64,000 nt of DNA. Origin: Tetranychus cinnabarinus (taxonomy: Eukaryota > Arthropoda > Arachnida > Trombidiformes > Tetranychidae). Every line of letters starts with the position of its first letter. Position 1 is the first letter of the stretch. Under the pieces are notes generated by a model. That model was given only the letters and a program-made list of their open reading frames with translations. It was not told where the DNA came from and did not search any database. Positions 51,251 through 61,342 of the stretch are shown piece after piece. Where the stretch lies: contig WHVY01000001.1 in the NCBI GenBank assembly GCA_022266195.1, positions 10,540,001 through 10,604,000 on the forward strand. The letters run 5' to 3'. The translations under genes and the position numbers were made by a program.

Positions 51251-51984
51251 CATTTTGAGTTCAGTTTCAGTTTCAATTTTTTACATAAGTTTACATCTCT
51301 TTAATCAATCTTTCCAAATCTTTGCGTATAATCTGTCTCTTGATAATTTCAGCAAGAGTTTTATTATTCCAGATAACTTTAGTAATTGCAAGTTTTCATT
51401 CTTTCCGGTTTTCAGCTTGTTTGTACAGCAGTTTTGTAGCTTCAGGACCATTGAGTTGAACCATGTTATTTCCTAATAGCTTCAACGTACAATAGGTGCG
51501 AAAAGTATTGAAACGCAAGCAACTATTATTTGAGATCAATCTAGCAGTCTGTTCCAATCCTTTAAGATTAATGTTAGCTCTGATGCTCCAAATTCATTCA
51601 TTTCGTCTTCTTTAAATTGATATAAAGTCAACTTCAAGCTTGATGATCCATCAACAAACGGGCATTTTGAACAGTGAACAGTTCAGATCTGAAATTATAA
51701 ACTTTGATACTTTAAGTAAATTTTTAACTCTTTCGTTGTAGATTTCTAGATGTTCGAGCTTGAGCTATTTTGCTTGTCCCAAAAAGATCTGGAGTCTTGG
51801 TTTTGAAAATGAAACGACTTCTGTTGGATATGAGCTCTCATTCCATCTTCATTCTAACAAATAAATTTTTACATATTTGTGGAATCAATCCTTCATTACC
51901 AGGAGATCCAGTCATGGTGAAGGTTTTTCCTGAACCTGTTTGACCGTAAGCAAAGATACATTCAAAAGCACCTTTCCCCACTGG
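51251..51984 (-). pseudogene. KIF16B partial duplicate, block A (stalk, FHA and motor fragments)
   Basis: The block aligns in the same order with pieces of KIF16B. The parts are: start of the coiled coil (as 40977-41050), FHA region (as 41300-41540), the segment before the FHA (as 41570-41660), and motor-domain codons (as 42530-42770). The motor part is nearly identical, including the P-loop coding strand near 51910-51950. Frames are broken by many indels, and about 0.9 kb between the FHA and motor parts, including the exon 2/3 intron, is missing. It stops abruptly at 51984 and resumes as block B. It encodes nothing intact. Confidence 0.85.
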
Positions 51985-52877
51985 TCATGATTACATTACA
52001 TGGTGCCATAATTATCCCCTCATTTCTTCGTATTTATATGAATGGCAAAGAGTCAATCGATAAAAATCGACATTTATCTACGAGATGATTTTATTCTCGA
52101 CTTTTTTTGTTTGTCAACTTGTACCAAATGTTAGTTTGGTTGAATGATGAGTTGGTCGATTTTTTTGAAAATTTCACTTGTCCTCCTGTTTTTGATCACC
52201 ATCTTGATTGGCAAATAGTCAGAACATCTATCATTCAGTTTCTGTCAGATATTTAGGAGTAACTCTCTCAGAAAAAAGGTGAAGATAATTGCAAAAGAAG
52301 CAAATATTACAAGAAATAGTGGCGCCATAAATACTCGAATTCAAATTTATTCAAAATAAATTAATTGCTTAATGCTCTTTATTCAGCAGAAATTAATTGT
52401 GACCATTGAAAACTCTTTGATTTATAAATAATACAATCAATTTGCATAATTTTCTGCACTTGAACAGTCTAGGTTTTCAAAAGTGGAACTTTAGAAACTA
52501 TTAAGACAAAGTAAATCAGTATAAAGTAGAGATTAGTTTTTAGGAAAACATTTTTTCCGGTTTAATGATTAAATTACAGGAATCTCAACAATTACAATGC
52601 TCAGAACACTTAAAGCTAACAAGGAAACAGTCACAATATGAATGGATTTATGTTTGTGCGAATCATCCTTTCAAGTCAAAACCTAAGCATCATTTTTGTA
52701 TAATCATAGCCGGTTTATGATGATACAACAATTTCTCTGTAAGAACTTCAGACAATCAGAGAAGTTCAAATAAAGGGTCATTTTCTCATCTAATCTCGTT
52801 GATAAGAAAAATCAGCGAATCCTGGGGACATCTATCTTCCGGTTAATGCTACATTTGATGAATCACTTATCACTGCG

Positions 52878-53470
52878 TCACTTGCAGTATCTTTGGTAGT
52901 GACCAATCTTTTGCTTACAATTTGGACATTTATGATCAACATTACGACATGAGTCCATACAAAATGGTAAACAACAGCAGGCGAAATAAGAAAAGACCAA
53001 ACAAGTAAGCCATGTCACTAGTCCAGGGACATGTTTCGTTTTTGTCACAACATATTGATTGCAATGAGGACAGAAAGCATTCTGGCTGTAAGGTCCGAAT
53101 TCAATGTCTGGTATGATATGAATCGGAATATTGTTGATTGGCACTGAAAAGAGAAAAAGGGAAATTAAAATGGTTTAATTCACGGTTTAGATCAAGATTG
53201 GTTAATGGCCAAGATTAGAAGAGGAACAATTTAAATAATTAAAAAATTACCATTATTAAGGTTATCTGTGAACTGTTGATTTGATTGGTAAGGCTGGGTT
53301 TGATTTTGAATTGGAGTTTTAGCAAATCTAGATTCTGGTAGTTGATCGTAAACAAAAGTTGACAGTCCGACTCTATAATATGTGGTACCAAAGCTAGCAT
53401 CGTATGGAGGCGGACGCTCGTAGGAAAAACTGTCTCGATATCCAGGTATTAAGTCATTGGCATTATCCAT
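52878..53470 (-). CDS. LITAF-domain (CDIP/SIMPLE-like) protein
   Basis: A membrane-anchored protein of late endosomes and lysosomes in the LITAF family. Exons 53251-53470 and 52878-53143 join in phase to 161 aa. The N-terminal half is Pro/Gln/Tyr-rich and has a PPPY motif at residues 20-23, a binding site for NEDD4-type WW-domain ligases. The LITAF domain covers about 85-161. It has a first Cys pair (FCPHC), a central hydrophobic Cys-rich membrane-inserting segment (GLVTWLTCLVFSYFACCCLPF) and the second knuckle HKCPNC. The order and spacing are canonical. The gene lies between two blocks of a decayed KIF16B duplicate, so it arrived by insertion or was part of a local rearrangement. An in-frame upstream extension without ATG exists; I chose the ATG at 53470. 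Confidence 0.9.
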
Positions 53471-54374
53471 TGCCAATGAGCTGGCTGTTAACTGGCCTTT
53501 GTTATTGACAATTGTTTTTAAAAAATAATGAAAAAAATATTCAATTAATATGGACACAAAGAAATATAAACTGTTGAGTTAGATGTATTTCAATAATCCA
53601 TATTGAGAATCACAATTTAACTATTAACTGATTGATAATTCAAAGAAACTTGTTTTGATTCATAAATTAGTTACAGGCATGATGCGATAGAGATGATACT
53701 TCTGAAACTGCTGCGGGTAAAGCTGATAAAACTAAAATAATTTGAGTGGCGCCACAAAATGACACTGCAAATCATTAATAGACATGACTGAGAATTTGAA
53801 TTTTGAAGAACAAATGAACTTAAATTGATAAGAAAATTTCACCGAATCAAGAAACGAATACATGATAATGAGGAAACATCATCAAGCGGAACCATAAATC
53901 GCCAATGTCTCTCAATATCTTATTAGATCAATGAAGCTTTTTGGAAAATGAATATTACTTTTGTCCATCTTGAAAATGAGCTCGAATAACCAGAAAATAT
54001 AGTGTGAGGCGTTATCCCTTTCATTGCTTTCTATAAAAATTGTAAAATAATCCATAAAATCTCATACTAGCCAGCCAAAAATTAATTATCTTAATCGATA
54101 CAATTTCATATACACATCTTGTAAAAAATGATTGAAAGCTCCCTGCAGCATTGGATTCTAGACCAAGATTTGCTTGCAACTGTAGCTCCACTTTAACAAT
54201 ACCAATATGGTATAAATCGATTTAAGAAACGTCAAAACCATCACCGGCAACGATTTAGTCTAAGAAACTATTTCTGTTCAATGGTCAAAGTATTTACGGC
54301 AATCGTTCTGATTTTTATTGCCATTTAGCGCATACTGGCGAATGGCAAGAACAAAAAACATCTACAAAGTCAAT

Positions 54375-54815
54375 GGTACAGTAACCAAAGATACATGATA
54401 ACAGATTCATCAAAAGACCAATAAGAGTGACCAAATGTAAATTGTTTACGTGAACCATCAAAAATAGTTGGACTTGCAGTGTTATCAAGTAAATCTGTGC
54501 GAGGATTTGGATTTATTAGTCTTTTTACCTTCCATTCTTACAACATTGTATAATACATCTCAGTTTCTCTGTGAAATGATAAAAAATAATGAATAATAAG
54601 CAAAGGCAAAACCAAGGCAACCAGAATTCATGTCGAGAACTACAATTATGTTCGTAACTTACCTGTCATTGAATACTCTTACAACACCTCTTTCGAAAGC
54701 AAATCCAACAGTAAACGATAATAAATGGTGATTATAGCTGGTTGTTAATAAAAATTGAAAAGATAAAAGAAACGCTTTTACAACGTTGTGATATGGTTTA
54801 GAGCGAAGCGATAAT
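54375..54815 (-). pseudogene. KIF16B partial duplicate, block B (exon 1, intron 1, exon 2 start, 5' flank)
   Basis: Read on the minus strand, this copies the KIF16B 5' flank (as about 43200-43330), exon 1, intron 1 and the first part of exon 2 (as about 42815-42990). Examples are the shared words CAAAAGACCAATAAGAGTGA, ACTTGCAGTGTTATCAAGTA and GAGGATTTGGATTTATTA. The start codon region and several codons are mutated. Because intron and upstream flank are copied, the duplication was at DNA level and not through mRNA. It belongs with block A, on the other side of the LITAF gene. Confidence 0.85.
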
Positions 54816-55002
54816 TGCTATGATTGTATCAATTGTATTAATGATTTAAATTAATCTTATTATTCAATTTGCCTTATTTGAATGTTAGTAATATTTAATA
54901 GCAAAGTGACAAAAAATTCTTAAATTGTCAAAATATTATTCTAAAAAGCATTAGTTTTTAGTCAAAATTTCAAATGTTAATTTCAAAAATTTTATCGAAG
55001 GC

Positions 55003-56970
55003 TTATTGAGAATTGGCTTTCATGAAGTTTATCATAAACTGCTCTAAAACTTTTGTATCTTCGATAGAAATGGCATTGAACAATGAAGCTCGAATTCCTC
55101 CAACTGATCTGTGACCCTTAAGTTGTATCATTCCCGCGGCTTGTGCTTCCTTCAAGAATTTGGCTTCAAGTTCAGGATTTCCATTGGATCCACCTACACG
55201 GAATGGAATGGTGACTCGACTACGGCAATTTGCAGCAACAGGTGAATAATAAAATCCATTAGATTGTTCAATAGCATTGTAAATCATGTTTGATTTGATT
55301 TTGCTATTTTCCTCCATAGCACTCAATCCACCTTTCTCTTTGATCCATTTCAAATACAAACCAGTCATGTAGATACTGTTAATTGGAAATGTTTTTGTTA
55401 ATGGCTGAATAATATTGGGCTAAATTAAGTGAAATGACTTACGCGAAACAGGGTGGTGTATTGTATAATGAATTATTGTCAGCCATTGTCTTGTAGTCAA
55501 AGACAATTGGAGTAACAGGTTGTGCTTTACCCAATAAATCTTTACGAACAATAACAACAGTCAATCCGCCAATGCCAATATTTTTTTGTGCGGCAGCGTA
55601 TATTAAACCAAATTTAGAAACATCGACGGCTCGAGTCATGAAATTAGATGACATGTCACTAACCAATGGAATATTTTCAGGAACACTCGAAGGGATTTCT
55701 TGCCATTCAACACCATGAATAGTTTCATTGGCACAATAGTAAAAATATTTAGCATCCGAGGAAAGATTCCAAGTTGAAGGGTCAGGAATTGAAGTGTAAA
55801 CCTTGGTTGATGGAGTAACGGATTTTACTTTCCCAAATTTGAGAGCTTCTTTGTAGGACTTATCCGACCAAGTTCCTGTAATCAGGTAATCAGCAGATTC
55901 ATTGCTATTTGAGAGGAGATTCAAAGGGATTGCTGAAAATTGGCCACTTCCTCCTCCTTGGACAAAAAGTATGGCATGGGTGTCTGGCACTGACCTAATG
56001 AAATAGAAAAATCGTTAAAAGAAATATCAAAGCATAGTAACCAGGTTTCACTTGAGACCATCTCTGATTAAAGAAAACAAAAAATCTCTAAGGTGAATGT
56101 ACGAAGTTCATCAATCTAAATATTACTACATAAGACCAAGGATGCCATAATACCATAACACAATTATCAAGGATAAATAACAGCTTTAAATCGCAGGTGC
56201 AATGAAGATGTTAAAATAAATTGTTATCTAATTTGAAAAAAACACATTTTGAGAATGTTTAAACTTGGCTAATGTTTCAGGGATCAGGTCTTATTACTAA
56301 GCTCATTGCGCGTTCCTAAGCTTTACATTGTAATATAAAACTTACATAATACAAATAACTGATTTAACTCACATTAATTCTCTTAAGTCCTTTTCAGCTT
56401 CGGTAATTATGTTTGCGAACTGCGCTGATCTGTGGCTGAGCTCTGAAAAAAATGAAAACAAACATAATTGAGAAAATAGATTAACTTTACCCAAGAGTAC
56501 TTTACTCTTTGAACTTTACGATTATTAGACCATTTGTTGGAAGACTTTAAGCAATCCAAAAAATCAGACAGACAGATATGCTAAGAAAATTGACAAGTTG
56601 TTTGGATAACAGTAATTCCCAATATTAATCAATAATTTTAACCAAAGTTAATGATTTAAATGGATAACGAAGAATTAAAACTTTTACAACTGTATCCATC
56701 AAAGTTGTCATTTAGGTTAGTAAACTAAAACTGGTCAGGACAAGATTTACTTGGAATAGAAAACAATACTTACCCATAACACTACATCCTGATTGATCAT
56801 AATTCAACAATTCAGAAGCAGCTTTAACCAAAATCTATCCAGTAAATAAAGAGAAAAGTACAATGAGTATTACTCTTTGTTGATAAATTTTAACTATTTT
56901 TACTAACTTCTTCAGGTAATCTCGATGGGCCAGCAGAGAAATTGATACATCTATTGAATTGGTTAGCCAT
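55003..56970 (-). CDS. PSAT1: Phosphoserine aminotransferase
   Basis: A PLP enzyme that makes 3-phosphoserine from 3-phosphohydroxypyruvate and glutamate, the second step of serine synthesis, in the cytosol. Five exons in phase: 56908-56970, 56774-56834, 56373-56442, 55443-55994 and 55003-55375, giving 372 aa (human has 370). It starts MANQFNRCINFSAGPSRLP, the typical N-terminus. Other landmarks are SVMGELSHRSAQF, the PLP-phosphate loop QGGGSGQF, YYCANETIHGVEW, and AAAQKNIGIGG with the PLP Lys near residue 200. Later come LYNTPPCFAIYMTG and the C-terminal KGHRSVGGIRASLFNA. All catalytic landmarks are present and there is no sign of decay. Codon use and introns match the neighbours, so no recent transfer is suggested. 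Confidence 0.96.
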
Positions 56971-58623
56971 ATTGATGAGTTAAACTGTGTTAAATATGAG
57001 CTAAACAATAAATGGGTTCAACAAAAAGAAAAGAATTAAAGGATGGAAAACGTGTTATCCTGAGTTGATGATCAAGGTTACCATAAAAAAGCTCAAAGCT
57101 TACAAGCAAAATTTTTTCGAGAGAACAGCCTTGAATTTCACTTGAAAATACAGTATGATGTTGATGACGATTATTGAATGTTGTTGGTAATGATGATGAT
57201 GGTGAAAGTAATGATGAGAACGATGATGAAGTTGGTTGTGAAAGAGAGAGTAGAAATGGCTGAACTCAAACTAACAGAAAATACTAGTCTAATGCATAAG
57301 ACTTTTGTACACAAAACTATTGAAACAGTTGTCAATTAAATACTAATTGCTAGTATTGCTATTAACTGAGATGACTTTTGAGATTTTCACCTTTATATTT
57401 ACCGTTTTTACAATCAATTTTATTGATCGAGAGGTGAAAGTCACATGATTGAAAACAAAAATCATATGTTTAATGTTATATTGAATCCATAAAGATATGA
57501 GATTATATCTTTTGAGTAAAAGATAGTTACATAGATAAATGCTAGATTATACCAAATGTGGTGATTTTATATGAATCCAAAGTATTGAAAGCTTAAAATA
57601 AGCATTTATTTTATCATTGTTATCAAGAATTAACGTAAATGAGATAATAATCAGAGATTAGTGTGATTAATTGACTAAATAAGTTCTTCTATGAAGCTTA
57701 GATATCTTGATGTTAAGTAATAAAATAACAAGTTAGTAATAGACACGACATAAGTAACAGTAATTTGTATAAACTAACTTTCATCTTTATTAATAATCAA
57801 GAGGGTCAGTCACTTTTTGGCAAATTAATAATTCTGATGGTTTGATCCGTTAATCAGAATACAAAGCAATGTTTAGGCACTAAAATTGGTTAGCTTCAAA
57901 TTATGATAAACAAGCAACTGACTAGATTTTGGCGATAATCTGTAACTTTTTGCCATAATTGATAATAGATTTATCAGAATTGATTAATTTGATATTGATC
58001 AATGATCACTGATCATTGATCAGTTGATATTAATTGAACAAAACAGGGTTAAATCATTGCGAGACATCTAATCAAGAAATTAAATACATGTATGTAAGGC
58101 TTGTCATTTGCTTGATCAGCGAATAAAATGTGAAATGATAGATAAATTGATCATGACTTGAGATTTATAAGGCCCACTCGAATCTATCGGAACTTTGAAT
58201 AGATTCAGATTGAATGATTGATTTGAAATCAATTCAAGATTAAAGCGATTGTGAATAATATTTCGGTGAAATAATTGAAAAATAGAGACATAATTAGTTT
58301 ACAACAATTGCATTTGTCACCTGAATTAGGCTGACATTTTTATTTAGCTAGTCAAGTTTTCCAATAGAAAGACAAACTAGCAAGTTTGACCGATTGTTGC
58401 TCACAATCATTTGATTTCAATTCTATCGGATGTTAATTTAAACTTTCCAGTTCAAAAAACTTACAACTATATTCTTGTCACCATGAATAGAGGGAATTTT
58501 TTTGGTAATTTTTTGTTTGTGTGATTACATTGATAACCCAACTTAATGGATTCAATGGTATTGAGTGGTACCTCGATGATTTTTATCATTTTTTTCCTCA
58601 CTTGCTTTTAATTTAAATATTCT
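56971..58623. other. Intergenic, PSAT1 5' flank to RIOK3 3' end
   Basis: 1.65 kb of AT-rich sequence. It contains a 27-base near-perfect palindrome at 57996-58022 and short GAT repeats near 57180-57230. No gene seen. Confidence 0.5.
57996..58022. repeat. 27-base palindrome (13-base arms around one base)
   Basis: TGATCAATGATCA, one C, then TGATCATTGATCA. The arms are exact reverse complements. It is rich in TGATCA units and lies in intergenic DNA between PSAT1 and RIOK3. Confidence 0.85.
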
Positions 58624-61342
58624 TCAATGTGATGGTCTTTTTTTCCTTGAAGCTGATGATGATGAACAAGGAGTTGAGCTTACGCTCTGTTTAGGTTGAA
58701 TAGATTTCCCGTTAGCCATATTTTCCCTTTCAAGAACACTTCTTTCAAACAGTTCGTTGAAATTATCCACCTCTGTATTTACTCCGTAAGTCAACACTTC
58801 CACATCACGTTCATAGTCTAATATATTGGCTAGGTGATCAATATCTCCTAAATCATCTCCCTCTAGTTCCTTTCCAGTTATTTCATAGAAAAGTTCACCA
58901 CTTGATTTCATCTCTTGGAGGCCACATTTTTCAAAAAACTGTAGAGGAAAAAGAAATAATGTATTAAAGAACAACCAGTTATTTCAAGTTCGTTTTTCTT
59001 GCTTAATTGCAAGTTTCAAACCTAACTTACCTTGGTAATGTTGAGACAGTCTCGAGAGAGAAAATGAAGTGAAAAAGGGTGATTTGTTAGAACAGATTGA
59101 CTAACATCGATAACCCAGACTTTGTTAAGATACCAAAGTAAATTATATTCACTTAGATCACCATGTATCAATTCACATTTACCATACATCTTTTTCATAA
59201 TCTAGATAGAAGAGAAGAGATAAGTATGGAAAAATTAAGCATTTACATCGATTAATTATTAACGCAAATAAAATAAGGAAGCGTAAAGATTTACCTGAAC
59301 AACATCATTGTAAGCTTGAGTCAACTGAGAAAGCGATAGTTTAGCATCTTTTAAAGATGGAGCATGTTTACCACCCATTCCAATGAATTTCATAACAAGA
59401 ATATGATCTTTAAGCATAACAACTTCTGGACAAGGAATACCAGCTCTTTTTATTCTCATTAAATTGTGCATCTCTTTTTCTGCCCATAAATGAATTGTTT
59501 TTCGCGGATTTTGACGAGAAAATTTATCCTTAAATCGATGATCATCTCTGATATAAGCTTCACGATTTTTAAATTCATTTAAAGTTGTCTTGTAAACTTT
59601 AATGGCAACTTCCCCACAAGTAATTTGTTTCTCAGGATCACCACCAATACCGTGGTAAACATGTGATTCTTTTCCAGTTGATATTGTACCGTTAACTTCA
59701 TCCAAGATACCCCGATTGACCAACTTATACAGGAGAAGTCGAGTTTTTTCGTCCATTACATGTTCAACTGTAGATTTTTCTTTAGCCTGTCGAAGTCGTG
59801 CTGCACGTTTACTCTCTTTCTTTGAGTGAACCTTGAGAGCGTTGAATACATTATTGTTCAATTTCATATCAAAGCCACCACCGTCTCCTACGGTAAAATA
59901 AGAATGTTTTCTTAAGTTAATCATGTAATAAAGGTGTTTTTAAGAGAAGATAAAACACTTAGGAAATTAGAATTTGACAAAAGTCACAGTTGAAAGTAGA
60001 AGTGTTTAAAAGAAAGAGTCAAGTTTTTTCTTCTTCAACAATTATATCACATAATTAGGTCTTGGATATGAGTTTCGGTAAAACTTGTTTTTGCACAATA
60101 GAAGTTGAAGAATATTAAGTGAGTTAAAAGGTCATGAACAGCAAAAAATGAAGGAGTAAAAACGAAGCTTACCAGTTTTAACAGCAACATCAAAATCCAT
60201 AACACGGCACGCATTTCTTCGACCACAAACTGTTGGGTCATGCTTAGTGGTATAAGATCCTTCAGCATTTTTGGCAAAACCTTTACGTCCAAGTGTTACA
60301 GCAGCAGAGCCTTTTTCAGCACTTTCAAATGAATCCCAATCACGATATTTGTCATCAGCCCCTGGAGTTGCATCATCTGTTTCTGATTCACTTGTTGAAT
60401 CGTTGGGAACACGACGGGAAGGGCAAAATGCAACAGCAACACTTTCAGACTTGGTGGTCAGATCTTTCCCCTGGCTGAATTACAAAAGAAGAAGACATGA
60501 AGAAAAAACATGGAGGAAAAATCCTAATTAGATAAGAGTCTTTTAAAATGATAAAAAGTGATGAGTGGCTATTTCATTCGCAATGTGGAAGAAAAAAATT
60601 CCTAGGCTTTGATCTTACCTGGAACAAAATTAAACTATCCAAATTAAAATTAAGATATAAGTTGAAAGTTGAATTAGTCTGACATTAGAGAGAATCTAAC
60701 AAATGAAATATGCATATGAAAGAAAAAGATGGTGGATCTAACAAGATGATGAAATGCATCAAAACATCAAAATTGGGCTCAATGAAATTTTCCTGCAACA
60801 AGACACATTAGAACGATCTAAAGGCTAAAATTATCGTTCTCTTACTAAGAAACAAACAGAAGGCTTAGGAAATACAATAGTAATTGTTGATGATACCTTT
60901 CAAGGTGATCATTGAACTCTTTGTCAAACTCTTCTTGCAGCAATTGAGCCAAAAGCAGATCATTGTCAGTAGATTCTTCATCTGCAGGAATTGGTAAAGC
61001 ACATAAATCGAGCGATTCCATTGGAACCAATATATCACCACCATTAACTTGCTTCTCAACGATATCAGGTGATAAATCCACCTTTTCACCTGGTAATCCC
61101 TCCTTTTCCATCAAATAAGATACATATTGTTCATTCATAATCTCTCCAAAGGATACTTCGCCAAAATCTCCATTTTCCGGCCTGTTCCTTCCACCTCCAT
61201 CTCCGTCTCCATCTTCCTCTCCAGTTTTGTTGATTAAAATTGTTCCATTAACTCCTTTTTTATCATCTTTAGTGGCAGGATTGATTTCACTGGAATCTTT
61301 TGATAGGCCATTGGCTATTTTCCTTTTATCCCAACAGGACAT
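58624..61342 (-). CDS. RIOK3: RIO-family atypical kinase RIOK3
   Basis: A RIO kinase/ATPase linked to small-subunit rRNA maturation and innate signalling in vertebrates. Five exons in phase: 60897-61342, 60173-60474, 59295-59887, 59031-59201 and 58624-58938, giving 608 aa. The N-terminal region has DNDLLLAQLLQEEFDKEFN, matching the RIOK3-specific N-terminal helix. Exon 2 carries YTTKHDPTVCGRRNACR, and exon 3 opens with GDGGGFDMKLNNNVFNALK. The RIO domain has the flexible P-loop ISTGKESHVY near 318, the ATP Lys in VAIKVYKTTLNEF, KEMHNL and RAGIPCP. The catalytic loop is HGDLSEYN near 460 and the metal Asp is in VIDVSQSV. Most RIOK1/3 proteins have HAD; the HGD here resembles RIOK2, but the catalytic Asp and Asn are kept. 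The C-tail is Ser/Lys-rich. Confidence 0.95.
60475..60896 (-). other. RIOK3 intron 1 with an internal CAG|GTAAG site
   Basis: A 422-base intron. In it, at 60618/60619, the minus strand has a T-rich tract followed by CCAG directly joined to GTAAGA. This is the form of a recursive (zero-length exon) splice site. No exon is evident around it. Confidence 0.45.

Noticed and set aside
51255..51476. Plus-strand 73-codon frame
   Set aside because: It is antisense to the decayed KIF16B duplicate.
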